This document shows, piece after piece, positions 23,045 through 34,349 of a DNA stretch of 64,000 bases; position 1 is the stretch's first letter, and every line of letters begins with the position of its first letter. The notes under the pieces were generated by a model that did no database searches, had not been told where the DNA came from, and worked only from the letters and a program-made list of their open reading frames with translations. The translations under genes and the position numbers were made by a program. The DNA comes from Cercophora sp. LCS_1 (lineage: Eukaryota > Ascomycota > Sordariomycetes > Sordariales > Lasiosphaeriaceae). The stretch spans positions 372,001 through 436,000 of the forward strand of contig JAPZLL010000004.1 of the NCBI GenBank assembly GCA_036250225.1, written 5' to 3'.

Positions 23045-24643
23045 TTAGTCCTTGATTGTCTTGATCCCCTTCATGGCGTCTTCGTACAGCAACTCATAAG
23101 GAATCTCCTTTGGAACTTTAGGATAATCTTCGTACGGGCTCGGCAGCTTTTCCTTCATGAGCTGTTCCAACTCTCCCTTCGCCTTCTCGTCCTTGTCTTT
23201 GATCCCCTGCCCCAAAATTCTCGCCTGCTTCAGATGGGGCGCTTGCTGCAGAAAAACCCCCAACTTTACGCCCTCATACTTTTCCACCTCAAATTCGACA
23301 TCAGCAGATTTAATCAGCTTTTCGGCCTCTTCATGTGTCGCCTTGAGCGCGCCCAACAGGAACGTCCTGAGTGCATGTCTCATCCTCTCCCCATCGATAC
23401 CGCCCAAGTCACCAAAGGCCTTGCCAAATAGTCGATGCCCATGCGCTTGCTTGTTGTATTGGGGCACTAGGTCCGGTTTCATGATCCCAAGAGAGCGCAT
23501 CACATCGTCGCCCACAGCGCCGATAGCGGCGCAGCCGTCGTATGCGATGACCTTTGTCTCTGGCAGAACGGTCTGGAAGTTGGGCGGGTTGGTCATGAAA
23601 TCCTTGAACTTCTCAGACCCCGGGACTAGTACCAGACGGGTTGTGAGATACCACTCGGGATTTAACCGTGGCATAAAGGGCGCGTTGTAGGGATCCCAGA
23701 AAAACTTGAATTCCTGTCGCAGATAGACCCAGCTCATGTGCGCGCCGATGGGGCCGTATCCGGCCGACTCAGTGAACGTACCGACATCGAGGACAGACGC
23801 TTTCGCCGCCTCGCGTGACCAGGCGTCGGAGGGAAGTTTGTGTTTGGCCAAGAAATCTGTGTAGTTCTCTGCGGCGGGGAGATTCCAGGTGTTGTTGGCT
23901 GCGTTCAGATTTGGCTTTAGTTCGCAACCACCGCCAGTATCGTCGATGTGGTAGCCACCCTGGGAGACAAACTTCTTGAAATGCGTCTTTATGAACTCAG
24001 GATCGTCTTTGTGCTTGTCGAAATAGTCAGAGATGTCCTTGAGGCACGAGATAAGGAGGACGGTCAGCGGCTCTTTGCCCTGATCGACGTCGCGCGCCAA
24101 GCTCTCGATCAGATCGCTTCCGTCGCGAAAGGGATCGTTATTCCACGAAGCGTTGGCAAAGGTCTTGTTCCTCAGCTCGTAGAAGCTTTGCGGGAATTTC
24201 CTGCTGGCGTCGTAGCTTGCAACAGCGATGGTCCCCCGAGCGACCTCAATGTGGCCCAGACCTAGCAGGTGTACTATACTCCGCAGGAATTTTGCGCGCT
24301 CCAGAGGTTGCCCGTGATTCGTGACAAAGCCAGCAAGCTCGACAGCGCCGAGTCGATGCATCTCACTCAGAAAGATGATGGCGAGGAGGTCGTCGTAGTC
24401 CTGCTCGACATCTGTGATGACCACGATGCGCGGCTTGTCCGAGGGCTTGCGCGCTTTCAGAGCTTGCATGAGCAGCTCGTAATCCCTGTATTCATCGGGA
24501 TTTTGGACCCGGTCATAGGGGATGAGCTTCCGATATCCGCGCTCATCAAAAGCCCGCCGAAGGGCGGAAGCGCCGGGTTCTGCGTCAGGCGACATGTTGT
24601 TCTTGATCGCGGTAATAAGCTGTTTGATGCTGCCGCAGCCCAT
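23045..24643 (-). CDS. Nucleoside-hydrolase-like protein with N-terminal MGCGS lipidation motif
   Basis: 532 aa from the ATG at 24643; upstream in-frame sequence has no ATG. Early in the domain (after about residue 70) the sequence IVVITDVEQDYDDLLAIIFL matches the DxDxGxDD calcium/ribose-binding loop of inosine-uridine nucleoside hydrolases, in an altered form (D-x-E-x-D-x-D-D). It is followed by the usual region including the VTNHGQP turn. Further matches are weaker. The first residues, MGCGS, are typical of N-myristoylation at Gly2 with palmitoylation at Cys3, suggesting membrane attachment. There is no signal peptide. Whether it is catalytic is uncertain. Confidence 0.72.
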   Translation of the reverse strand: MGCGSIKQLITAIKNNMSPDAEPGASALRRAFDERGYRKLIPYDRVQNPDEYRDYELLMQALKARKPSDKPRIVVITDVEQDYDDLLAIIFLSEMHRLGAVELAGFVTNHGQPLERAKFLRSIVHLLGLGHIEVARGTIAVASYDASRKFPQSFYELRNKTFANASWNNDPFRDGSDLIESLARDVDQGKEPLTVLLISCLKDISDYFDKHKDDPEFIKTHFKKFVSQGGYHIDDTGGGCELKPNLNAANNTWNLPAAENYTDFLAKHKLPSDAWSREAAKASVLDVGTFTESAGYGPIGAHMSWVYLRQEFKFFWDPYNAPFMPRLNPEWYLTTRLVLVPGSEKFKDFMTNPPNFQTVLPETKVIAYDGCAAIGAVGDDVMRSLGIMKPDLVPQYNKQAHGHRLFGKAFGDLGGIDGERMRHALRTFLLGALKATHEEAEKLIKSADVEFEVEKYEGVKLGVFLQQAPHLKQARILGQGIKDKDEKAKGELEQLMKEKLPSPYEDYPKVPKEIPYELLYEDAMKGIKTIKD

Positions 24644-26341
24644 GGGGAATAGCTTCCACGTAGTTTGCGACGTGGCGACCGATGGAGTTCTGTGTCCTTG
24701 GATGGTTGAGGTTGGTGATTGATTGCACGCCGAGCCTGATGATGCTGCGGGATGCGATGGCGATGGGGCTGATGCGATGCGGGGTGGTACCAAGTGCGGC
24801 GGCAGCCTAGGATCCAGGGAAGGTAAGATGAGACGGTTTCCCCTCTCCAAATTGTGCGGTCCAAGTTGGGCCGGGAAGGGGGCTGTGCAATAGTGGCGGC
24901 TGTCTGGAAGGCAATTTCTCTCAGCTGGAAACGCCTCTTTGAACTCTGGGAATTGGCGCGACGGACGGAGATTGGTTGCGCACCCACACTTTTGGGCGCT
25001 TGGTGAAGGAGTAAAGTTGTGGGAAGTGAGAGAAATTGCATCAACCCCTCACTTAGCCCAAGATTGAGCTCAGGTTATCCATGCACTCAAGGCTGTGTAC
25101 TTTTTAGGTAGCAGCAGCCTAAGCACATGCGGGTATTGATTGGAGCCCGGGAAATATTGTTAGGGGCGGATTGAGTCAGAACGAACGACTCCTCTGGGTC
25201 GGGAGACACCACTTTTATACCATTTCCTGCGAAAAGTGAAATCCAGGCAAATCCAACGCTCTATTGGCTTTTGTCATCACCGAAAAGGTCATGGGATGGC
25301 GCTCGGCGCATGTGTCATGAGTCAAATCGAACAAACCACGCCCTTTGTAAACAACATCCTGGATGGTCCACCCGCATCAAATGCACCTTTCTGATGCCCG
25401 CTGGTAGGGTTGAAAGGGCAAGTCAGCCATTTCCGGCCATGATCGCACGCAAATACGACACTTCGTTGGAAACCACAAAGACAACGGGTTCAAGTAATCC
25501 AAGGGACCGCGGCAGATGCATGCATCGATTGTGATAAAGGAGAGGGTTTTATGGGGACACCAACACTCGATCCGAGTCGGGTCTTGCCCAACGCCGAATC
25601 ACGTCATGAAGATGTGATCGGTCCTTCAACCTCGAAAAATGCCAAATGCCTTGAACACTTCAAACCCACATCCTTCTCCGACTACCCTAGCGTACCCAAC
25701 GCGGCTATTTGCTGCTCATTGGGTCTGAGCCAGGACCGCACTTCCCTCGTGGGGTTGGTGGCGGCCATCAAGGTGCCATCGCATCATCTGATGATGGCCT
25801 CAAGGACACTCAACAATTCATCCGGCAGGAAGGTTCCAGGAGGAGAGCCTCAGGTATGCTCATTGCGACAAACATGCCAACGGGACCAAGTTGCGGGCCG
25901 CAAAGCTGAGTCGTACCTTGTAGCAGGAAACCGTACATCTCTGGTCGAGGGTCTGGTTTTGACAACAATTGGCAGATAAAACGGCTCTTGTCGGCACCTG
26001 AGGGCATGACATCCCCCCCAAGACTCTGAGTCGAGTGACTGAACTTCCCTGCAAAAAGTTCCCATGTGCCATGATGGAATGGCTCCTGCCGTGGATACTC
26101 GAGCACTGAGTGGCTCCTCCCCGCCTGACTGAAAAGAGGTGAGGCGGGCTGGTTTGAAATGTCAGGCCACGGTCCTGGGAAGTCCTGGAGCGCTCTTTCC
26201 CCTTGATCAACACCCCCTGCCAACTTTAGTCCGACAGGAACCTGGAAGCTTTGGCGATGCATCGGTCATCGGCGCCTTGGTGCCTGGAGTCACCTAGCCA
26301 ATCCGACCCCCCAAACCTCCCACAAGCTCCGGCAAACAACG
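24644..26341. other. Long intergenic region, nothing recognised
   Basis: It separates the nucleoside-hydrolase-like gene (leftward) from the SET gene (rightward) and so holds both upstream regions. Frames of 66-150 codons at 25271-26262 on both strands lack domains. Confidence 0.4.
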
Positions 26342-27785
26342 ATGGACGACAACCGTTTCGAAGAAGGTGGTCTTCTCCTAGGGGAGCGGGAATGGTCGCT
26401 CAAGACGATTTCCACAGACCTCGGGACCAGAGGCCTCCGCACCACACGACGGGTAGAGGCAGGCGAGATTATATTCACTGAGACCTCATGCGAGCACTTC
26501 GACTCCCTCCAGCCTTCCCACGACACGAAAAAGGCAGAGCGCGAGCTCAAAGGAGGGGTTCAGAATCAAAAGTGGGAAAAAGAGATGGTCCGAAAGTATC
26601 GTGACGATCATGACTTTCGGTTACGCGTTCACGCCCTTCCGGGTTGGTTGACCGTGACAAGGTCGAACGAGTAAGTCTCCCAAAGTTCTTGACAGAGTAA
26701 TCGAGCCCGCCAGTAACCCGTAAGGTGCGTGGGTTTCACGTCAACCGGGGTGGAAAGATACAGCCTGGGGTGTTGTAATGGCTTTGAGGCCTGGGTCGTT
26801 GTTTTTCACCAGCCTGCCTGCCGTTTCCCCCGCCCTGTAATTGGGGTCCCGATGGGTTCTGTACGCAACTAATAACCTCTCTTCTCTCTCTGCCAGGTCC
26901 AAGATGCGGGAACTTGTCGCGGATCAGGGCTTCTGTTTCCCCTCGACTTCAACGCTTGCAGCCGGCATCTGGATCTGCTTACCGCCGCCTATCACCGCCG
27001 ACGCCACCAGCTACCCCCCACTCCCGACACTACAATTTGGACTTTGGCCACACGCCGGTCTCATCAAGCACCAATGCTTCGGCAACGCGTACCGGTCTTT
27101 CAAGGGCAACGTAATGACGGTCCGCGCCACACGACCCATCGAGAAGGACACCGAGATTACATGGTCATACCAACAACTAGCAAGACCCAAGCGTGAAAGG
27201 GTGACCGAGTTTCTCAATGAAAGGGGAATTCACTGCGACTGCGCCATTTGTGAGCATGATCGGCCGAAAGATCCCGAGGTAATTCGTGACAGATCACGGA
27301 TTGTACGCGAACACCGTGAGCTGCTCAAAAAGGCCCTTAGCTGGGGAATGGGGCTGAAGAAATGGCGCTTGAATGTCACTGATAGCTATTTGAACGCGTT
27401 GAGTGAGTCGTACAGTAAACCTGCGAGCGAAGTGCCGAGGCTGGCTCATTACGAACTATTTGCCCAGATCTTGGACCTCGCGTGGGATCCAAAACATGGA
27501 CAAGGGTTTGACAACACACTGAAGGTATCTGTGATCTTGGACGCCCTCAAGTCAGTGTACTTCGTCATTGAGCGCCGTGGAAATGACAATGTTCTAGTTC
27601 TGAAGCAGTGGGGGTTTGTTAGCCCTTGTACGTTCAAGCTCTTCATTCTGTTACGCAACACATACGCCTCCAGCGGCAACGATCTTCTTGCGCAGGAGGC
27701 CGAGAGACACGCTAAGATGCTGTACAAAATCACATTCGGAGAGGATGAGACATTCGACGTTCGGCGGTTTCAACTTTGGTTTTAG
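26342..27785 (+). CDS. SET-domain protein
   Basis: Exons 26342-26670 and 26897-27785 (intron gtaagt...ctgccag) join in phase to give 405 aa. The N-terminal SET half is RGLRTTRRVEAGEIIFTE. After the splice comes a variant of the core motif, LIKHQCFGNAYRSF, where classical proteins have NHSCxPN. The strand-turn IEKDTEITWSYQQL and the post-SET cysteine cluster GIHCDCAIC follow. A helical, TPR-like C-terminal part completes the SMYD-like layout, but no MYND finger is present. Probably a lysine methyltransferase acting on a non-histone protein; activity is uncertain because of the changed core motif. Confidence 0.85.
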
Positions 27786-27943
27786 ATGTGCCCGTAGTCT
27801 TACGTCTATCTAGTGCATGCATTTCTTTGTGATGCATCAAGCTCCTGGTATAACTCACAGCCACTTGGGGCTGTGGCTGTGTTCTCATGTTCGGTATTTA
27901 GATTTATATTTCCTCTCATCATCCAACCCGCGACTCTGGGTTT

Positions 27944-28800
27944 CTACGTGCACCCAACCTTTTTCGAGCTAACAACGATATCATCATACCAGAACGTGTT
28001 GGTATCCCCGCCGTATGACTCCCAGCCAAAGTAGATGGCCGTCACCTTGGGCTTGATGCTGCTCCTCTGCCACTGGCCCGCGTTGCTGTTGGCGACGCCC
28101 GCCTTGGCGGTCAGGCCTGCGATGGGCTTGTCGTTGAGCCATGTCTCAACGGTGCCGTCCGGGCCGAGATGGTACTCGAAGCATTGCCATGAGCCGGCGG
28201 GAAGAGCGGCAGATGCAGCGACGCCTTGGGGGGAGAGATCAGGGAGGGTTGCATCATCCGATTCTTGGAGAGCTCGTTAGTAAGGGGCTCAGGGGTGATG
28301 GCAAAAAGGTGCATGGTGGGATTTTACGCAAAGGGGAGACGTGATACGTACCGCGGTTGAACATGAGAATCTTGTTTTGCCCGCCGATACGGAGGTGCTT
28401 CTTGCTACCCTGCGCCGAGTCGGGCATTGTGATGAAGGTGACGTGGGAGTCGGTGAATGCCTTGGATGCGCGGCTGGGGTATTTTGTTAGTCCAATTCTC
28501 GTGATTTTGGGATCGGCAGACTTACATCCACGACCTGACGTAGACATCACCACTGGGAACCTTGTTGGTGCCAACAAAAATGTGCCCGCAGTAGCCACCG
28601 GCACCGTCAACCCTGATTGAGTTCTTGCCGCTGTGTGCCTGGGACGTATCCAGTGTGACCTTGCCACCCTGGCTGCAGTCAGGGGCGTACGTGGGCCACG
28701 CCGCTTGATCCCAGCCGCTCTCAAAGCCCTCGGTGATCTGGGCGAGAGAAAACGGGAGGCTCAGGAGAGCAACGGCAGCAAGGGCGGTTTGACGGATCAT
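27944..28800 (-). CDS. cip1: Cip1-like secreted cellulose-induced protein without CBM
   Basis: Exons 28800-28526, 28473-28352 and 28263-27944 give 238 aa. Residues 1-20 are a signal peptide (MIRQTALAAVALLSLPFSLA). The mature protein follows Trichoderma Cip1 closely from memory of the family: ESGWDQAAWPTYAPDCSQGG, GYCGHIFVGTNKVPSGDVYV, HVTFITMPDSAQG, LRIGGQ, DDATLPDLSPQGVA, CFEYHLGPDGTVETWLND and FGWESYGGDTNTFWYDDI. The Trichoderma protein ends in a CBM1, which is absent here. Cip1 is co-secreted with cellulases and has a lyase-like beta-jelly fold. An AT-rich TATA-like element lies about 70 nt upstream of the ATG, on the minus strand near 28870. Confidence 0.92.
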
Positions 28801-29635
28801 TTTGTCTCTGCGGATGAGGAATACCAGGTGAAGCAAGGAGCAAGAATGTAGATCAGAGACAGGCGCGGTATTTATTCAGTCGGGTTCGGTCGACGGAGAC
28901 GGAGATTGAGCCTAAAGATCGGCATCGTTGTGTGTCCCCCGCAGACGGCCGATGCTTCCTTTCAGATAGATGGGTGCTTAAACAGATTTCCCGGAGGCTT
29001 GTCCAGCGATTTCCAGATCTGGGTTACCCGGAACGCGAATCAGAGGTTCGTGTGGGGTGATGGACTATATTTACCCGTTCGCGAACCAAGCAATTCGGGA
29101 TGTGCGCCGGGCGGGATCAAGCCACGGATTGGGTAATCGACACTGACGCGCCATGTCACTGGTCAATTGGTGGAATTGTCGCCAAATGACTGGGCCTTTG
29201 GGGAAGTGGCCGCTTTGCGAGATGCGTCAATGCCCGAAGCGGAGGCTGGCGAGCGCCCGATAGGGATCATGCCCCTGGATCTTGTCTATGGGCCGACTTG
29301 AGCGAGTTTGACAATACCAGGTTAACAACTTACCGATAACTGGGTTTCATCTAACCGTCCATACGATGGGGCCAGCCTCAACCATCTTTGGCGTCATCAG
29401 GTATTTCCCTCAATCGCCGGGCAGTGCCTGTAGTCGCTGTCTGTTGTCAGTTGCAGCAAGAAGCCAAGAGGCGTGACCAAGTTCTGATAGGAGGAAGAGC
29501 GAAAAAATGACAATGTTGGATACAAGGGATACGCTTGCGTCTATGTCCCAAACCGGAGCGTGTTTGCTAAGAGATAAAGGTGGACAAAGGTATCATACAA
29601 ATGCCAAATCGTGATATGTCAACAAATGAGACAGG
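28801..29635. other. Upstream region of cip1 and 3' flank of the next gene
   Basis: There is no gene. A TATA-like AATAAATAC (minus strand, 28868-28876) precedes cip1. No XlnR-type GGCTAA site was found here. Confidence 0.4.
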
Positions 29636-30879
29636 TCAACACATGACATCTCCCCTTTTGAGGGCGTCAAGCTCCTTCTTCCCCAAGGGGTCTTTCTTAT
29701 TGAACGCGTAGGCTGCCCTCTCCTTGGAAGTCCAGCTCGTGAGGTCAAGGGCGTCTCCTCCGATGGGGGTGGTGCCGGCTTTGGATCTCTTCGATAAGAA
29801 TGCCATCACGCCGCCATGCCTGGTCTTGTAGGCCTTCAGTGCTTTTGCGAAGTTGAAGGGGTCTGCCTTCCCCGTATTGGATTCGGGCTTGGGCAACGGC
29901 GCATCTGCATCAAACTTGGCCGCGACGTCCTCCAGGTCGCTGGGGCCAACAAGCTTGATGTCGTACTTCTGGGCGTAGGCAAGGATCTGATTGGGATACT
30001 GGTGAGGGAACCACTTCCTCTTGTCCTTGGCGGGGCCGATTGATTCCGCCTTGGACTCCTCGAGCAGGCCGGATTCCCCAAAGCCTTCGGTGATCTTGAT
30101 GAACAAGGCCATGACGACGTCGAGATTCTGGATCTCCGAGTCCTTGGCTAGCAGGTTGTCGCGTTCTAGCTGGGCAAGCATCGAGAGGAACAACCGTCCG
30201 ATGAGCTGAACAGTCGCATCCACAAGGTCGCCGTCATCGGCCCTATGGGAGATCAGTCAACCCCCGAACCCCCCAAAAATAGGCAGATGATTGCTTACAT
30301 CGTCATCATGCCAGCGCGCCCGTGCGGTAGAAAATAAGCAAGGGCTTCACAAACGGTCCATTGCTCTTTGTAATTGCCAGCAGCCTCCTCAAAATCCAAC
30401 AAGAGGTTCTGCAAAACTTCGATGACGCCATAAGCTGCGTGGTCATTGAACGTGTACATGTCAAACGTGTCAGGGTCCCGGAGATTGCAGTAGGTGTGCT
30501 GAGTGAGGAGACGCTGCTGTCCTGCGTCGGTGATCTTCCACGGGTGTTCGGGGTGCTCCGGAGCAGGCTTCCTGCAGAGACATGTTTTCCCATTGTCACA
30601 TGCGCTCTTCTTGTCCTCGTCCTCTTCTTCTTCTTCATCCTCCTCGTCATCTTCGTCATCGTCAAAGGGCGGCTCACACATCAAGATGAAGCGATACGCC
30701 TCAACGGGATTCTGTGTGATTATTTTGAGACTGACATCGGCATTGCCAGAGCCGGAAATGGGGGCCCAACGTGGGTTCCGGGGTGGGACTGCGCCCTCAG
30801 GAGCATCAGAAGTTCCAGATGGCGATTTGGACTTCTTTTTGGTGCCTGTGGCGCCGGTAGAAGGACGTTTGGGTGGCAT
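29636..30879 (-). CDS. Conserved-looking acidic protein of unknown function
   Basis: Two exons, 30879-30299 and 30242-29636 (gtaagc...ccatag), phase-consistent, 395 aa. The N terminus is basic and Pro/Ser-rich (MPPKRPSTGATGTKKKSKS), like a nuclear signal. A run of about 20 Asp/Glu follows at residues 72-92, then a short cysteine segment (CDNGKTCLCRK). The rest is a helical body (YGVIEVLQNLLLDFEEAAGNYKEQW and LIGRLFLSMLAQLERDNLL across the splice). I do not recognise the family. The regular helix pattern and clean splicing argue for a real gene, perhaps nuclear. Confidence 0.7.
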
Positions 30880-31758
30880 TTTGGTATTTGTTTGGAGGCG
30901 GATGGGACGTTCGTTGAGTGGTGGGGAAGAAGGAATGGAGGAAGGGAGAGTTTAGGGGAGGGTGTCAGTAGGAGGAGCTGGTTTATATGTATTGTGGTTC
31001 GAATGAGCCCGCGACCTCGCTGATAGGTTGTAAAGAAAAGGGGGAGACGCGTGAGAAGAGGTTGGTATGTTTCGCAAGACGCGTTTTTGTGGCGTTGATT
31101 GCTTTGTCGTGTGAGCGCCACCCCAGCGCCAAGCCCTTTGTGGGGCAGAAAAAGCAACCTCTGCAGGTGGTGAGCGTCACTGGACCGCCTCCCTGGGGCG
31201 TCCCACAAACATCAGCAGGGGAACCTGCTACCCCGGAATCACTCTAACGACGACTCATCGTTGACGACGTACTTGGCATGTAGCCTGTCACGGTTCTTGG
31301 AATGCCACGAGCGCGAAGTATGTTCGTTCTTATTTTTTCCTGCGGTATCCTAGATCGCGTTGTCGGCAGGGCGCGTCAGGATGAAAAATCTTGGCTGGTC
31401 CCAGTAAGCTGCCAAGCAGAACCAGGGGAACTGTCCCGACAGCCCGGGTCGGTGCCACATGCTCTAAAGAAAGGGCTTCAGTACGTCAAATGCATCGCGA
31501 TGGGGAATCGCGCCGCCGATTGTTTGGAAGCGAGAGAAGGATGGATGACGGCGTCTCCATGGGAATGTGGCATGACCTTGAACGGAGAGTAGCTTGACGA
31601 GGACGACAGGATGCGAATTGGGATGAGACAAGCTCCTTGTATTGAAGGAAGCCCCCTGAAGTGTGAAACTAAGTATCTACTCAGAAGTAAAGTCTAGAAT
31701 AATATCGCCACTCAATGCGATGCCCGCCATCGTATCAACATCGGCTCAGTGAGCAAGC
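30880..31758. other. Intergenic region, nothing recognised
   Basis: This is the spacer between the acidic-protein 5' end and the 3' end of the GH45 gene. Confidence 0.45.
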
Positions 31759-32711
31759 CTAGGCGCACTGGGAGTAGTAGGGGTTGATGGTGTTGCAGGT
31801 CGAGCCGCTCACGCAGGTCGTGCATCCGCTGAAGCCAATGCCGCCGCACTGAGCCCACTTCTCGGCGGCGCAACCGCCGTTGCCAGGGTTGCTTGGGTTG
31901 GTAGGAGCGGTGGTCGAGCTGGTCGTAGTTGGTTGGCTCGGGGTCCCGCCGTTAGGGGGCGTGAAGACGGGGAATCTGCTGTCATCGTCCCGCTTGCAGC
32001 CAGACTTAGCGACGAGCTCGGACGGGCACTGGACCTGCTGGAAGGTGAAGCTCGGGTTGTCGGCGTTGGCGAACCAGTCGAACCTCCAGTTGCAGCCCGG
32101 TTGAAGGCCAGACGGGAATGAGGAGCATTGGTTTCGGGACGAGATGCCACCGTAAGTGGCGCCAGGGAGGCCACCGAACTGGGGTGAGCACCCGTCAAAG
32201 AGGCCCACGCCGCCGCCCGGGATGTTCAGGTCGAAGTGGTTGCTTCCCAGGTCACCGCCGGTGCTGGTAGACTGGACAACCATGGTCTTGCCTGCGACCG
32301 GGCCGGATGTGAAGGTGAGGCTATACAAATGTCAGTTTGTTGGCATGCAGCAGAAACAATGATCAAGGCTTACGCATAGCACGCACAGCACCAAGAAGCC
32401 TCAGACCCTCCAGAGAGGGAAGTCGCCGCAAAGCCGTACGCAAGCTGATTGTTGACAGCCCACGGGCTCTGGTCGAAGCAAGAATAAGCCGAACCGCCAG
32501 TGCAGCCAGAGGCAACGCCGGCATCCGAAATGCGGTTGTTGTTGGCATCACATGCAAAGACGGGGCGGTTGACGGCAGCCTTGCCTGGCCACGAGCAAGA
32601 GGGCTTGCAGCAGTCCCAGTACCTGGTAGACTGGCCCGACCCAGAAGCAGCCTGAGCCGCAAGGGGGAGAGCAGCGGCTAAGGAGGCGCGGACAAGGGCG
32701 GAGGAGACCAT
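31759..32711 (-). CDS. GH45 endoglucanase with C-terminal CBM1
   Basis: It cleaves beta-1,4-glucan with inversion. Exons 32711-32374 and 32320-31759 give 299 aa. A signal peptide of about 21 residues precedes the GH45 domain. The signature STRYWDCCKPSCSW holds one catalytic Asp (D33). The second Asp lies in SNHFDLNIPGGG (D143). The 110-residue spacing fits Humicola EGV (D10/D121). Many cysteines are conserved. A Thr/Pro/Asn linker (about 225-260) leads to a C-terminal CBM1 with WAQCGGIGFSGCTTC and YYSQC. Secreted enzyme, intact. Confidence 0.96.
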
Positions 32712-34349
32712 GGCTTCTGGATACAAAGGTGTTGGACGACCTGTCTGACAGTCAGGATGAGGATGGGCCGTTGACGTGTGCAGAGCCATTCCCAGTCATG
32801 GCGGGCATGACGCCCTCCTATATACCTCCGCCAATGTGACTTTGGCGGCCATCGTGCTGAGACATAGCACTGGCTACGGGAAGAGAATTTCCAGCCGATC
32901 GTCTGTTGCCGGAACTCCATCTGGCGGCACAAGGCCCACTGGAAACCTTGCCCACGGAGATCGAGAGGGATGCCGACGACCAAAACGGGTTGGATGGAGA
33001 CTCAGCGGCGACGATGGCCCACTTGCTCGGAAGCCGAGCCGTAAACGATGGTGAGTAGGTTGGGCATTGTGGGCGAGATGTAACCCAAAAGCCTGGTAAG
33101 GTGCGCGGATCGCATCCGAGTCCCGCATGCACTCGGAATGCCGGTGCGATTTCCATGCGGGATCATGCGGGGCAGACAGGAGATACCCGGTCCTTGGATT
33201 GCGGGAGAAGAGCAATTGGAGGCTTTTCGCATCGAGCCAAGGGCCGCAAGCCCCTGACAAAATAAACCGCACACCAAAAGGTTCAAAGGCCTATTGATCC
33301 GGAATAGAGGGGCTTGCCCAATATTCCTGGGCATAAAAAGTATTCTAGAGGCCTCGGGATATCATTCTCAGCCCCATATACTTTTTATTTACCACGGTTG
33401 GAAATATATCTATCCGTTCATTACTGTTCCAAGCGGGATTAGGTGGATTTAGTGTGTGGATTTTTTTTGTCGACAGCTTGGGCCGGAATAAGATAAGAGG
33501 ATTGCTGCTTGCCGAGATCCTGGTCGTGGCTTTTTCAGGTAGATGATGTCAAGGCCGCAAATGTGAACCTGGATGCCCTGCCCCCCCGTTGTCGCGTTCC
33601 ATGTTGCGACAGTAGAAAGTGCGCCATCTTCCCGAGCAACGGCGCAGGCGAGGTACCCAGTACCTGCCTTAGCGCCAGAAAACTTTGCCTCGGTAGCATC
33701 AAAAGTTGTGTGTGACAGACGATGTTCAGAGCATGCACAGTCAAGGCCAAGAACTCAGAAGGTGTTTGCTGTTGCACACCGCAGAAGACCGTTGGCCAAC
33801 ATGTGGAAGTGGGGCAATTTTGGCGGTGTTGCTGGGCAGAAAAGCTGCTCCAGACTGCGCTAGCCTATTATAGCCTAGTGCTCCTGTCGCGCCTTTCAGC
33901 CTCCTCTGTTGGGGCGGCGCAGAAAAAAGAGTGGGAACCGTCGCGCCTCCATTCCCATCAAAGCTTCACCAGACACAATCCTTTCTGTCGTGTTTCGACG
34001 TGCGCAACCTCGAAGCGCGGAACACACCATTCAAATTTTATTCTGCAGAATTGCTTCTCTGCTTGGAGCTATTCAGCTTGGTATTTTGATGCGCTGAGTT
34101 CGCCGCGCTCGGCGAGTTGACGCGAGCACTCGCTCCTTCTCGTGGCAATTTCTAAGCGTTCTCTATCTTCCCTACTCGGGCCTCTTCGGCTTTCTGTACT
34201 TCTTTATCGCAGGCCACCCTCCTTCCCTCAGCGATCCCAGAGCAGCAGTTTGGTTTGCTCAGCTGCGTTCCTTCTCCCAGCTCGATTGGACCGCCACGCC
34301 AAGTTCGATCTCACGGCAACCGATTGCGATTCCCGTCATTGTAGCAAAG
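32712..34349. other. Divergent intergenic region between GH45 and RPB2
   Basis: It holds both upstream regions. A TATATA element at 32818-32825 lies about 110 nt upstream of the GH45 ATG (minus strand). An AT-rich patch spans 33340-33480. No gene or XlnR-type GGCTAA site was seen. Confidence 0.45.
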
